DNA from: Pseudomonas extremorientalis
Lineage (GTDB): Bacteria > Pseudomonadota > Gammaproteobacteria > Pseudomonadales > Pseudomonadaceae
Assembly: GCF_001870465.1 (NCBI RefSeq)
Contig: NZ_MDGK01000044.1
Location: 62,001-126,000, forward strand
Reading direction: 5' to 3'
Length of the DNA: 64,000 nucleotides
Below the pieces are notes generated by a model that was not told the origin of the DNA, ran no database searches, and was given only the letters and a program-made list of their open reading frames with translations. Shown here in pieces: positions 26,790 through 34,986 of the stretch. How positions within the stretch are numbered: position 1 is the stretch's first letter; each line of letters starts with the position of its first letter. A program made the translations under genes and the position numbers.

Positions 26790-27347
26790 ATGCAAGACGA
26801 CGATTTTTCCCTGTTCAAAAACGAGCTGCGCGGCGTCAAGCCGATCAAGCACGACCGCGCCGACACCGGCAAACCCAAGGCCGACCGCGCGCAGATCGCC
26901 AAGCTGCGCCAGGCCGCGACCGTGCGCACCGATGCCACCACCGTGGACGGCCTGTCGGACCAGTTCGTGATCGACGTCGGCCCCGAAGACGAGCTGATGT
27001 GGGCCCGCGACGGTGTGCAGGAAAGCCAGATGCGCAAGCTCAAGATCGGCCAGATCCCGTTCGAAGGCAGCCTCGACCTGCACGGCATGACCGTGGAAAA
27101 AGCCCGGGAAACCCTGTGGGCCTTCCTCGCCGAAGCCACCAAATTCGAAATCCGCTGCGTGCGCGTCACCCATGGCAAGGCCGTGCGGCTGGACGGCAAG
27201 CGGCCGATGATCAAGAGCCACGTCAACACCTGGCTGCGCCAGCACGCCCAGGTACTCGGCTTTACCTCGTGCCAGGCCCGCCACGGCGGCGCGGGGGCGG
27301 TGTATGTGATGCTCAAGCGGACCATGATGGAAGGGCGCGACGAGTAA
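26790..27347 (+). CDS. Smr/MutS2-domain protein (SmrB-like)
   Basis: This 185-aa protein carries a C-terminal Smr domain: SLDLHGMTVEKARETLWAFL, then VRVTHGKAVRLDG and HGGAGAVYVMLK. The DLHG and HGxG-type segments are the nuclease motifs of the family; SmrB in enterobacteria cleaves mRNA at collided ribosomes. The N-terminal half (1-85) is charged and may contact ribosomes. GGAGGC precedes the ATG. Gene order Smr-folE is conserved in pseudomonads. Confidence 0.92.
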   Translation: MQDDDFSLFKNELRGVKPIKHDRADTGKPKADRAQIAKLRQAATVRTDATTVDGLSDQFVIDVGPEDELMWARDGVQESQMRKLKIGQIPFEGSLDLHGMTVEKARETLWAFLAEATKFEIRCVRVTHGKAVRLDGKRPMIKSHVNTWLRQHAQVLGFTSCQARHGGAGAVYVMLKRTMMEGRDE

Positions 27348-27425
27348 CAAGTGCCATCGTCAGGCTTGCAGCGATGTGCCCGCCACCGTAACCTTGCGCT
27401 TTGCGAAAATCCCACAGGTAGTTTC

Positions 27426-27971
27426 ATGTCCCTGGAACAGAATTACACCGCGATCCTCGGCCAACTCGGCGAGGACGTTTCCCGCGAGGGCCTGCTCGAC
27501 ACGCCAAAGCGTGCCGCCAAGGCGATGCAGTACCTCTGCCGCGGCTATGAGCAGACACTGGAAGAAGTCACCAACGGTGCCTTGTTCAGCTCCGACAACA
27601 GCGAAATGGTGCTGGTCAAGGACATCGAGTTGTACTCGCTGTGCGAACACCACCTGCTGCCGTTTATCGGCAAGGCCCACGTTGCCTACATCCCGAGCGG
27701 CAAAGTGCTGGGCCTGTCCAAGGTCGCGCGGATTGTCGACATGTATGCCCGCCGCCTGCAGATCCAGGAAAACCTCAGTCGCCAGATCGCCGACGCGGTG
27801 TTGCAAGTCACCGGCGCCCTGGGCGTGGCCGTGGTGATCGAGGCCAAGCACATGTGCATGATGATGCGTGGTGTGGAGAAACAGAATTCGTCGATGATCA
27901 CTTCGGTGATGCTGGGTGAGTTCCGCGAAAACGCGGCGACCCGCAGCGAATTCCTTAGCCTGATCAAGTAA
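27426..27971 (+). CDS. folE: GTP cyclohydrolase I
   Basis: This 181-aa enzyme makes 7,8-dihydroneopterin triphosphate from GTP, the first step of folate synthesis. The zinc and active-site motifs are intact: ELYSLCEHHLLPFIGKAHVA (Cys and two His), and C-terminal EAKHMCMMMRGV (second Cys and His). The start MSLEQNYTAI at 27426 gives the usual length; the 25 extra codons upstream overlap no ribosome site. A terminator follows 18 bp after the stop. Confidence 0.97.
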   Translation: MSLEQNYTAILGQLGEDVSREGLLDTPKRAAKAMQYLCRGYEQTLEEVTNGALFSSDNSEMVLVKDIELYSLCEHHLLPFIGKAHVAYIPSGKVLGLSKVARIVDMYARRLQIQENLSRQIADAVLQVTGALGVAVVIEAKHMCMMMRGVEKQNSSMITSVMLGEFRENAATRSEFLSLIK

Positions 27972-27988
27972 CGGGCTGCGTAGGAAAA

Positions 27989-28016
27989 GACCGGCGTTCA
28001 TCGCCGGTTTTTTTTT
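27989..28016 (+). terminator. Rho-independent terminator of folE
   Basis: Stem ACCGGCG / CGCCGGT with loop TTCAT (overlapping), then a run of nine T. Confidence 0.93.
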
Positions 28017-28073
28017 CGCCCGCAGAATTCAGGTAAGCTGCCGCCCCTCAGTTATGGGCAAGAGGTTTAAACC

Positions 28074-28445
28074 ATGTTGGTCAAAGCACTTCGAGTCGGC
28101 CTCGGCCAGATCATCATCGCGGGCGACTTCCTGACCCGTCCCCGTAAAAAACAGCGCCCCGCCGAACAGCAGGCGCAGGTGAATGCAGCGGCCAAGGAAC
28201 TGACCCTGTATCAGTTCCACGCCTGCCCGTTCTGCGTGAAGACCCGTCGCACCCTGCACCGCCTGAATGTGCCGGTGGCGTTGAAGGACGCGAAGAACAA
28301 CGAGCAGGACCGCCAGACCCTGCTGGAGCAAGGCGGCAAGATCAAGGTGCCGTGCCTGCGCATTGAAGAGAATGGCCAGACCACCTGGATGTATGACTCC
28401 GAGGTGATCATCGATTACCTCGACAAGCGTTTCGCTGCGGTCTGA
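28074..28445 (+). CDS. Glutaredoxin-like protein
   Basis: This 123-aa thioredoxin-fold protein has the dithiol active site CPFC at residues 51-54 (YQFHACPFCVKTRRTLHRLN) and the cis-proline region GGKIKVPCLRIEEN, with a C-terminal YDSEVIIDYLDKRF typical of GST N-domains and glutaredoxins. The first 20 residues (MLVKALRVGLGQIIIAGDFL) form a possible hydrophobic anchor or signal-like helix. It should reduce disulfides or glutathionylated proteins. It is a single unit between the folE terminator and a REPIN. Confidence 0.92.
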   Translation: MLVKALRVGLGQIIIAGDFLTRPRKKQRPAEQQAQVNAAAKELTLYQFHACPFCVKTRRTLHRLNVPVALKDAKNNEQDRQTLLEQGGKIKVPCLRIEENGQTTWMYDSEVIIDYLDKRFAAV

Positions 28446-28463
28446 CAGACACTGGATGACCCA

Positions 28464-28554
28464 TGTGGGAGGGAGCTTGCTCCCGATGGCGGTGTATCAG
28501 TCAACTTAGTGTGTGACTGACACTCTGCTATCGGGGGCAAGCCCCCTCCCACAC
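28464..28554. repeat. REPIN (GGGGGCTTGCCCCC class)
   Basis: Left arm TGTGGGAGGGAGCTTGCTCC and right arm GGGGGCAAGCCCCCTCCCAC in inverted order, about 35 nt between them. The left arm has a compensated change (A/T for G/C) in the stem. It separates two convergent genes. Confidence 0.9.
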
Positions 28555-28875
28555 TTAGTTCATTATTGGCAAATCAATGTCCAGCAGTGCAGAGCCCAGG
28601 CACTTGCCATGGGCATCCAGCGCCAGCGAGCGGGTCACACCGCCGCGCAGGATGCCCGGCAGCACGAAGTTCAGTGCCTGCACATTCGCCAGCTCATAGC
28701 GCCGCACCGGTGCGGCGCCTGGCTCCAGTAGATCCGCAAAAAACCCAGCCACACGCTCGACGGTCAGTTGTTCGCAGAGCCAGGGGTAATCCTCGGCACG
28801 ATAGGCAATGATCGAAATGTTCGACGTATCGCCCTTATCCCCCGTGCGGGAATGGGCCAGTGTGTGCAGCTTCAT
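28555..28875 (-). CDS. AtuA-related small protein
   Basis: This 106-aa protein (MKLHTLAHSRTGDKGDTSNI...) has the AHSRTGDKGDTSNIS signature of the AtuA-related domain, which in some relatives is fused to the C-terminus of the DUF1446/AtuA protein. Here it is a separate subunit whose ATG overlaps the AtuA stop by 4 bp (28872-28875), so translation is coupled. The biochemical role is unknown; it probably forms a complex with AtuA. It is the last gene of the CitMHS-AtuA unit and is followed directly by a REPIN. Confidence 0.9.
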   Translation of the reverse strand: MKLHTLAHSRTGDKGDTSNISIIAYRAEDYPWLCEQLTVERVAGFFADLLEPGAAPVRRYELANVQALNFVLPGILRGGVTRSLALDAHGKCLGSALLDIDLPIMN

Positions 28876-30197
28876 GCTTCGATCCTCGGGTTGACCGCAT
28901 CACGCGGCAGCAGCAACGACGCCACCGCCACCACCTGCCGCACGCTCTTGCTCGCGCCGCCGCCACCGGACGGGCCATTGGTGTAAAGGGTTTCCACTTC
29001 GTTGCCCACGCGCACCGCTTCGCTGCGCTCTTCACAGCGTGCCGCCACGCGCAGGCGCACTTCCCAGGGCTCCACCGTGCTGCGCGGGCCGTGCAGCGAG
29101 TCCATGCCGATCAGTTCGGCACGCACGTCCTGCATCTTCACGCCTATCAACTCAAGGCGCTTGAGCACGACATCCCGCGCCAGCTGCGCCCGTGCGACAG
29201 CACCGGGCCCACCGTAGGACATCTGCCCTTCGCCGATCCAGCCGTCCAGATAGCCAACACTCACCTTCAACCGTTCGGGACGCGAGCGACCACCAGCACC
29301 TTGGGCACGAACGCGATCAGCGCCCTCCTCGACAAAGCACACCCGGGAAAAATCGGCGGTTACATCCGGCGTCAGATAGGCCGCAGGGTCATGCACTTCG
29401 TAGATCAGCTGCTCGGTGCAGGTGGCACGGCTGACCCGCCCACCGGAGCCGGTGACCTTGGTGATCACGGCCTGACCGTCAGCATCAATCTCGGCCAGCG
29501 GGAAACCCAGGCGCGCCAGGTCATCCACATCCTTGAAACCCGGGTCGGCAAAATACCCACCGCTGACTTGCCCGGCACATTCGAGCAAATGACCCACCAA
29601 GGTGCCGCGCCCCAGCCGCGGCCAATCGTCCGCCGCCCAGCCGAACTCAACCATCTGCGGCGCCAGGAACAGCGAGGGGTCGGCCACGCGCCCGGTGATC
29701 ACCACGTCCGCATCGGCGTGCAATGCCTGCAGAATGCCGTCGACGCCCAGGTAGGCATTCGCAGAGATCAACCGTTCGCCCAAAGAGCCGACGGTCTGGC
29801 CGTTATCCAGCAGAAACTCGGGCTGCAACATCGTCAACACGTCGTCGCCCACCACAGCGAGCACCTTGAGATCCAGGCCCAACTCAACAGCAATTCGCCG
29901 CACTTCGGCCGCCGCCGACACTGGATTGGCCGCGCCCATATTGGTGATCACCCGCAGGCGACGGCGCCCGGTCTGCACACCCACAAACGGCAGCACCCGG
30001 CGCATGCGCTCACTCAACAGTGGATCGTAACCGCCCTGCGGATCGCTGATCCGCGCCTGTTGCGCCAAGGCGATGGTGCGTTCAGCCAGGCATTCGAATA
30101 CCAGGTAATCCAGGTCGCCGTGTTCGGCCAACTCGACCGCCGGTTCGATACGGTCGCCGGAATAGCCGGCACCAGAACCGATGCGCAAGGTTTTCAT
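28872..30197 (-). CDS. AtuA family (DUF1446) protein
   Basis: This 441-aa protein begins with the family signature IGSGAGYSGDRIEPAVELAE and contains NMGAANPVSAAAEVRRIA and ITGRVADPSLFLAPQMVEFG. AtuA proteins occur in acyclic terpene and other carboxylate degradation clusters, but the reaction is not established. Here it lies between a CitMHS transporter (1-bp gap) and the AtuA-related subunit (4-bp overlap). That arrangement, with a divergent LysR, suggests catabolism of an imported di- or tricarboxylate rather than of terpenes; this is inference. Confidence 0.92.
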   Translation of the reverse strand: MKTLRIGSGAGYSGDRIEPAVELAEHGDLDYLVFECLAERTIALAQQARISDPQGGYDPLLSERMRRVLPFVGVQTGRRRLRVITNMGAANPVSAAAEVRRIAVELGLDLKVLAVVGDDVLTMLQPEFLLDNGQTVGSLGERLISANAYLGVDGILQALHADADVVITGRVADPSLFLAPQMVEFGWAADDWPRLGRGTLVGHLLECAGQVSGGYFADPGFKDVDDLARLGFPLAEIDADGQAVITKVTGSGGRVSRATCTEQLIYEVHDPAAYLTPDVTADFSRVCFVEEGADRVRAQGAGGRSRPERLKVSVGYLDGWIGEGQMSYGGPGAVARAQLARDVVLKRLELIGVKMQDVRAELIGMDSLHGPRSTVEPWEVRLRVAARCEERSEAVRVGNEVETLYTNGPSGGGGASKSVRQVVAVASLLLPRDAVNPRIEA

Positions 30198-30198
30198 C

Positions 30199-31491
30199 TC
30201 AAATCACTCCCAGGAGCAACGCGGTCAGGGTCATCAACACCGACGCGGCAAACAGAAACGGAATGGTGAAGCGCTGGTGATCGGCCAACTCGATCTTGCA
30301 CAGGCCCACCAACAGGAAAGTCGCAGGGGTCAGCGGGCTGACCGGGAAGCCGGTGGTGTGCACCCCCAGCAACGAGGCCTGGGCCACTTGCAGCGGGTCG
30401 ACGCCCAGGGCCTTGCCGACTTCGGCGATCACCGGCATCACGCCGAAATAGTAGGAATCGGGGTCGAACAGCATGCTCAACGGCATGGAAATGAACCCCA
30501 CCACCGCCGGGATCAACTTGCCGTGACCCGCCGGAATCTGCGCCACCGCTACTTCGGCGATAGCCTTGAGCATACCGGTGCCTTGCATGATGCCGGTGAA
30601 CACCCCGGCGGCCAGCAGGATACTGGCCATGGTCAGGGCGGTCTTGGCATGGGCATCGATGCGGGCACGCTGGGCATCTACGTTCGGATAGTTGATGCAC
30701 AACGCCACTACGGTGCCGAGCATGAACATCACCACCGGGTCGACCCAGCCGGCAATCATCACCACCATCACCAGCACGGTCAGGATCAGGTTGACCCAGA
30801 ACAGGCGCGGGCGACGCAGCTTGATATCGTCTTCACTGAGCACCCGTTGCGGCACCGCATCCACCGTGGAGCCGGCGCCGAGGCCCAGGCGTTTTTCTTC
30901 GCGACGGCCCAGCCACCAGGCACAGGCAAACACAAAGATCAGGCCGACGATCTGCACCGGGATCAACGGCTGGAACAGGTCCGCCACCGGCACGTGCAGG
31001 GCCGCTGACGAGCGCAGCACCGGGCCCGTCCACGGCAGGAAGTTGACCCCGGCCGCCATCGCGCAGACACAGGCCAGGATGCGCTTATCGATACCCAGCC
31101 GCGTATACAGCGGCAACATCGCCGGTACCGTCACCAGGAATGTCACCGCGCCGGAGCCGTCCAGGTGTACCAGCAGCGCCAGGGTCGCGGTGCCTACAAC
31201 AATGCGTGTAGGACGCGTCCCTACCGTGCGCAGGATGCGATCAATGATGGGGTCGAGCATGCCGGCATCGGTCATGATCCCGAAAAACAGGATCGCAAAG
31301 ACGAACATGCCGACCACGGGGGCGACGTTCTTGATACCGGTGATGATGAAGGCGCTGGTTTGCAGGCCGAACCCACCGAGCAGTGCGGCGATGATCGGCA
31401 AGGCGATCAGGGCCACCAGCGGCGAGAGGCGTTTGCTCATGACGGCAGCGAGCAGGCACAGGATGGTGATGACACCCAGGGTAGCGAGCAT
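30199..31491 (-). CDS. CitMHS family carboxylate:proton/metal symporter
   Basis: This 430-aa inner-membrane protein has 11-12 hydrophobic helices and the CitMHS hallmarks: LVHLDGSGAVTFLVTVPAMLP and the late PAGHGKLIPAVVGFISMPLS and FDPDSYYFGVMP segments. Family members import citrate-metal complexes. It is the first gene of the leftward unit with AtuA and AtuA-related genes, starting 111 bp from the divergent LysR gene. The leader has a CGACC-TTTTT-GGTCG inverted repeat at 31506-31520, a possible operator or hairpin. Confidence 0.93.
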   Translation of the reverse strand: MLATLGVITILCLLAAVMSKRLSPLVALIALPIIAALLGGFGLQTSAFIITGIKNVAPVVGMFVFAILFFGIMTDAGMLDPIIDRILRTVGTRPTRIVVGTATLALLVHLDGSGAVTFLVTVPAMLPLYTRLGIDKRILACVCAMAAGVNFLPWTGPVLRSSAALHVPVADLFQPLIPVQIVGLIFVFACAWWLGRREEKRLGLGAGSTVDAVPQRVLSEDDIKLRRPRLFWVNLILTVLVMVVMIAGWVDPVVMFMLGTVVALCINYPNVDAQRARIDAHAKTALTMASILLAAGVFTGIMQGTGMLKAIAEVAVAQIPAGHGKLIPAVVGFISMPLSMLFDPDSYYFGVMPVIAEVGKALGVDPLQVAQASLLGVHTTGFPVSPLTPATFLLVGLCKIELADHQRFTIPFLFAASVLMTLTALLLGVI

Positions 31492-31602
31492 GGGTTACTC
31501 CAGAGCGACCTTTTTGGTCGGTTATTGTTTTCCCTGGAGTATTGGAAGCAGGTTAGTCTTTGTAAATTGGAATATTCACCCGCTAGTGTTCGGAAAAACA
31601 AA

Positions 31603-32514
31603 ATGAAGAACAGTATCCAACACATTCAGGCGTTTCTTGCCGTGGCCCGTACTGGCAGTTTCACCAAGGCGGCCAATGAGCTGCATCTGTCGCCTTCTGC
31701 GCTGACGGTGCAGGTGCAACAACTGGAAGACTGGCTCGGCGTCGCCCTGCTCGACCGCAGCCCGCGCCACGTCAGCATCACCGCCGCTGGCCAGGACGCC
31801 CGTGGGCCGATGGAAAAACTGCTGCTGGATCTGGACAACATCGTCAGCGGGTCCCGCGACCTGGCGGCGTTGCGCCGAGGCGTGGTGACCATCGCCGCCC
31901 TGCCCTCGGTCTGTGCCGGCAGCCTGCCACCGGTGCTGCGCCTGTTTCGCGAACGTTTTGCCGGAATCGAAGTGCGCCTGCATGACCTGGTGGCCCATCG
32001 CATACACGCCCAGGTGCGGTCCGGCGAGGTGGATTTCGGCATCGGCGTGCGCGCACGGCTCAGCCATGGCCTGGAGTTCGTGCCAGTGCTGAACGATCGC
32101 CTGTGCGCGTTTGTACCGGTCGGTCATCCGCTGACCCGCCATCGCAAACTGACCCTGGCACAACTGGCGGACCAACCGATCATCCTCACTGGCCGCGACA
32201 GCAGCGTGCGCGAGCAAGTGGATGCGCTGTTCGATGAGACGCGCCTGACGATGAACGCGGGCATGGAGGCCAACTACATGTCGACGGTGCTGGCACTGGT
32301 GCGCCAGGGGTTGGGGATCAGTGTGCTGCCGGAATCGGCGGCGGACAGCCTGGCGGGGTTGAAGCGCATCCACATCGAGCATCCCGGCGTAAACCGGGAG
32401 ATCGGGCTGATCAGTCGCAGCGGGATGGGCCTGAGCCCGGCGGCGCAACGCTGCTTTGACTTGCTGAACGAAGAACTGAATGTGGGAGGAGCAAGCCCCC
32501 TACCACAGGTTTAA
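31603..32514 (+). CDS. LysR-family regulator with REP-derived C-terminal tail
   Basis: This 303-aa regulator has the N-terminal winged HTH (AFLAVARTGSFTKAANELHL, LSPSALTVQVQQLEDWLGV) and the effector-binding domain typical of LysR proteins. It is divergent from the CitMHS-AtuA genes by 111 bp and probably controls them in response to their substrate. ATG 31603 fits the family start; the longer frame is rejected. The last 11 codons (NVGGASPLPQV) are encoded by a REP-like sequence, TGTGGGAGGAGCAAGCCCCC, so the native stop seems to have been replaced. The stop overlaps the convergent GST stop by 4 bp. Confidence 0.92.
   Translation: MKNSIQHIQAFLAVARTGSFTKAANELHLSPSALTVQVQQLEDWLGVALLDRSPRHVSITAAGQDARGPMEKLLLDLDNIVSGSRDLAALRRGVVTIAALPSVCAGSLPPVLRLFRERFAGIEVRLHDLVAHRIHAQVRSGEVDFGIGVRARLSHGLEFVPVLNDRLCAFVPVGHPLTRHRKLTLAQLADQPIILTGRDSSVREQVDALFDETRLTMNAGMEANYMSTVLALVRQGLGISVLPESAADSLAGLKRIHIEHPGVNREIGLISRSGMGLSPAAQRCFDLLNEELNVGGASPLPQV
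32480..32509. repeat. Degenerate REP inside the LysR 3' end
   Basis: ATGTGGGAGGAGCAAGCCCC followed by CTACCACAGG resembles a single REP with its centre altered. It codes for the last residues of the LysR protein. Confidence 0.7.
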
Positions 32515-33113
32515 CCGAGCATGGCCACATGCTTGGGATGGCTGGCAACCCTCTTCAACCACGCCTGCACAGCCGGATAAGCCTCCAGCTCAAAACCACC
32601 CTCATGGGCCACATGGGTATAGGCATACAAGGCCACATCGGCGATGGAGAACTGCTCGCCCACCAGGTACGGCGTCAGTTGCAGTTGGCGCTCCATGACC
32701 TTGAGTGCCTTGTAACCGCCTTTGTGCAGTTTCTTGTATTCCTCCAGGCGGTCCTCGGGCAGGCCCAGGTAAAACTGGATAAACCGCGCCACCGCAATGT
32801 ACGGCTCATGGCTGTACTGCTCGAAGAACTGCCACTGCAACACTTGGGTGCGCAGGCGCGGTTCGGTGGGCAGGAACTCGCTGCCATCGGCAAGGAAGTT
32901 GAGGATCGCGTTGGACTCCCACAAGCAGGTGCCGTCTTCCAGCTCCAGAACGGGGATCTTGCCGTTGGGGTTCTTCGCCAGGAACTCGGCGGTCTGGGTG
33001 TCACCCTTGAGGATGTCCACATCGATCCATTGGTACGGGATGCCCAGCAGGCTGAGCATCAATTTGACCTTGTAGCAGTTGCCCGACTTGTAATCGCCAT
33101 AAACCTTGTACAT
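32511..33113 (-). CDS. Glutathione S-transferase
   Basis: This 200-aa protein has a complete GST: N-terminal thioredoxin-like domain (VYGDYKSGNCYKVKLMLSLL; cis-Pro in NGKIPVLELEDG; LWESNAILNFLADGS) and C-terminal helical domain with QFSIADVALYAYTHVA. The serine/tyrosine of YKSGN is the likely catalytic position. Substrates are unknown. It is convergent with the LysR gene, and begins 11 bp after the aminotransferase stop, so it is probably cotranscribed with the aminotransferase. Confidence 0.94.
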   Translation of the reverse strand: MYKVYGDYKSGNCYKVKLMLSLLGIPYQWIDVDILKGDTQTAEFLAKNPNGKIPVLELEDGTCLWESNAILNFLADGSEFLPTEPRLRTQVLQWQFFEQYSHEPYIAVARFIQFYLGLPEDRLEEYKKLHKGGYKALKVMERQLQLTPYLVGEQFSIADVALYAYTHVAHEGGFELEAYPAVQAWLKRVASHPKHVAMLG

Positions 33114-33124
33114 GGGGCTCCCCC

Positions 33125-34291
33125 TTATGCTGCTTGCGCGTGCTGTGCTTGACGGACCACCGCGGCCAGGCGCTTGAGACCTTCGTCCAAACGGGCCGGG
33201 TCGATATGGCTGAAATTGAGCCGCAACGAACCCAGGTGTCGGTCGGGCTCGGAAAAGAACGGTTCACCGGGCATGAACGCGACGTTCTGGTCGAGCGCTT
33301 GAGCCAACAAGGTGCGGGTGTCGAGCGGCTGTTTCAAGGTCAGCCAGAAGAATAAACCGCCCTGGGGCACCTGCCAGTCGGCCAGCTCGACGAAGTGACG
33401 CTCCAGCGCCGACTGGAAAGCATCGCGGCGCTCGCGATAAAAGCCGCGCAGTTGAGTCAGGTGCTGCTGGTATTGCTCCGTGCCGATCCACTGCATGGCC
33501 TGCCATTGGCCGACGCGGTTGGTGTGCAGGTCCGCCGATTGCTTGAGCTTGAGCAGGTGCGGGAACAGGTCCGGGCTGGCGATCAGATAGCCCACGCGCA
33601 GGCCCGGCAACAGGGTCTTGGACACGGTGCCGGTGTAGATCCAGCTGGCTTTTTTCAGGCGCCCGACGATGGGTCTGGCGCTGCCGCCGTCGAAAGTCAG
33701 TTCGCGGTAGGGTTCGTCTTCGATCAGGGTCACGCCGAATTCGTCGAGCAAGGCGGCGACGGCTTCGCGCTTGGCCTCGCTGTAGCGCACGGCCGAGGGG
33801 TTCTGGAAGGTCGGGATCAGGTAGATGAACGCCGGGCGATGGCGTTCAAGGTTGGCACGCAACGCGTTCAGGTCCGGGCCGTCGGCGTCCAGTGGCACGG
33901 TGAGGCAATCGGCGCCGAACAGTTGAAAGATCTGCAACGCGGCCAGGTAGGTCGGGCCTTCCAGCAGGATCCGGGTGCCCTTGTCGATGTACAGCTTGGC
34001 CGCCAGGTCGAGGGTCTGCTGGGAGCCGCTGACCACCAGCACGTGGCTGGCCTGACACGGCACGCCCAGGGCACGCGCCTCGGCAGCGAGCAGTTCGCGC
34101 AACTGCGGTTCGCCTTCGCTCATGCCGTACTGGCCGATGTTCAGCGGCATGTCGTCCCAGTTCAAGGCAGGCAGCATGGCTTCGGCCGGCAGGCCACCGG
34201 CGAACGACATCACTTCCGGGCGCTGGGCCGCCGCGAGGATTTCACGGATCAGGGAGCTTTTGAGGCGCGTAACACGTTCAGAGAAGGCCAT
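33125..34291 (-). CDS. PLP-dependent aminotransferase (class I/II, LysN/MocR-core-like)
   Basis: This 388-aa fold-type I aminotransferase resembles 2-aminoadipate/aromatic aminotransferases: VMSFAGGLPAEAMLP, YGMSEGEPQLRELLAAEARA, IPTFQNPSAVRYS, and the PLP lysine in GTVSKTLLPGLRVGYLIA. No HTH domain is attached, so it is not a MocR regulator. The start MAFSERVTRLKSS at 34291 fits the family. It is divergent from a MarR regulator by 81 bp, with two identical operator-like palindromes between them, and leads into the GST gene. The amino donor cannot be assigned. Confidence 0.93.
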   Translation of the reverse strand: MAFSERVTRLKSSLIREILAAAQRPEVMSFAGGLPAEAMLPALNWDDMPLNIGQYGMSEGEPQLRELLAAEARALGVPCQASHVLVVSGSQQTLDLAAKLYIDKGTRILLEGPTYLAALQIFQLFGADCLTVPLDADGPDLNALRANLERHRPAFIYLIPTFQNPSAVRYSEAKREAVAALLDEFGVTLIEDEPYRELTFDGGSARPIVGRLKKASWIYTGTVSKTLLPGLRVGYLIASPDLFPHLLKLKQSADLHTNRVGQWQAMQWIGTEQYQQHLTQLRGFYRERRDAFQSALERHFVELADWQVPQGGLFFWLTLKQPLDTRTLLAQALDQNVAFMPGEPFFSEPDRHLGSLRLNFSHIDPARLDEGLKRLAAVVRQAQHAQAA

Positions 34292-34321
34292 GGGGTCACC
34301 GGTAGCGAAGACTGTGGGAAA

Positions 34322-34340
34322 TACGTCAAACTGGTTGACC
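34322..34340. promoter_or_regulatory. Operator-like palindrome, copy 1
   Basis: TACGTCAAACTGGTTGACC: GTCAA (34325-34329), 5-nt spacer, TTGAC (34335-34339). Same half-sites and spacing as copy 2. Confidence 0.6.
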
Positions 34341-34363
34341 GAAATTACGACGACTCGCACGGA

Positions 34364-34382
34364 TACGTCAATATGCTTGACC
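34364..34382. promoter_or_regulatory. Operator-like palindrome, copy 2, over the MarR start codon
   Basis: TACGTCAATATGCTTGACC: GTCAA (34367-34371) and TTGAC (34377-34381). The MarR ATG lies in the spacer. It is centred 42 bp (four helical turns) from copy 1. Confidence 0.6.
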
Positions 34383-34807
34383 TTAAAAACCCAACCGCCC
34401 AGCAGGCCGCGATGGAAGCGTTTTTCTTCGGCTACCAGGCGTTTACCGCCAAGGCTGACGAAATGCTCGAGCGCCGCGGGCTGAGCCGGGTGCATCAGCG
34501 CATCGTGTTTTTCATCGCGCGCTACCCGGCGCTGAGCGTGAAGGAACTGCTGGAACTGCTCGGTGTGAGCAAGCAGGCACTGAACATCCCTCTGCGCCAA
34601 TTGCAGGAGATGCACCTGGTCAACAGCGTCGCGTCCGAGACAGACAAGCGCAAACGCCTGCTGGAATTGACCGAAGAAGGCCTGCGCTTCGAACAGTCAC
34701 TGCGCCGCGAACAGGTGAAGTTGCTGCAACGTGCCTTCAATGACGCCGGTGAAGACGCGGTGGTTGGGTGGCTGACGGTGAATCAGGCGCTCGCCAACCA
34801 GCCCTGA
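34373..34807 (+). CDS. MarR-family transcriptional regulator
   Basis: This 144-aa winged-helix protein has the MarR core HQRIVFFIARYPALSVKELL, the recognition region LLGVSKQALNIPLRQLQEMH and the wing SETDKRKRLLELTEEG. It is divergent from the aminotransferase gene. Two identical inverted repeats lie in the shared promoter, one over its own start codon, so it probably represses itself and the aminotransferase-GST unit. The earlier in-frame codons overlap the aminotransferase and are rejected. The ligand is unknown. Confidence 0.9.
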   Translation: MLDLKNPTAQQAAMEAFFFGYQAFTAKADEMLERRGLSRVHQRIVFFIARYPALSVKELLELLGVSKQALNIPLRQLQEMHLVNSVASETDKRKRLLELTEEGLRFEQSLRREQVKLLQRAFNDAGEDAVVGWLTVNQALANQP

Positions 34808-34864
34808 CCCTTTGGTTGCCTTTCATCTATTTGGCGCAGCAGATAGAAAACATTATTTGCTTTA

Positions 34865-34876
34865 TTTGTATACAAA
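34865..34876. promoter_or_regulatory. GntR-type operator before the AzgA-like purine permease
   Basis: Perfect 12-bp palindrome TTTGTATACAAA containing TTGTATACAA, the same core found before puuE. It fits the FadR/FCD-type GntR consensus (TNGTNNNACNA). It is 111 bp upstream of the permease start. Confidence 0.6.
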
Positions 34877-34902
34877 AGCATAATTCGCTTCGTGCGAGTT
34901 CC

Positions 34903-34952
34903 TGACCTATTGGTCAACAAACCCGCCAGTACCTCTCAGCGCTTCCGCGCTG
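34903..34952 (+). other. Leader with two hairpins before the AzgA-like permease
   Basis: TGACC-TATT-GGTCA (34903-34916) and CAGCGC-TTCC-GCGCTG (34937-34952) lie in the untranslated leader between the operator and the ribosome site. They could be a structured RNA element; no known riboswitch consensus was matched. Confidence 0.35.
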
Positions 34953-34986
34953 GCCATAACAATAAAATGCTTGAGGAGTACTCGCT

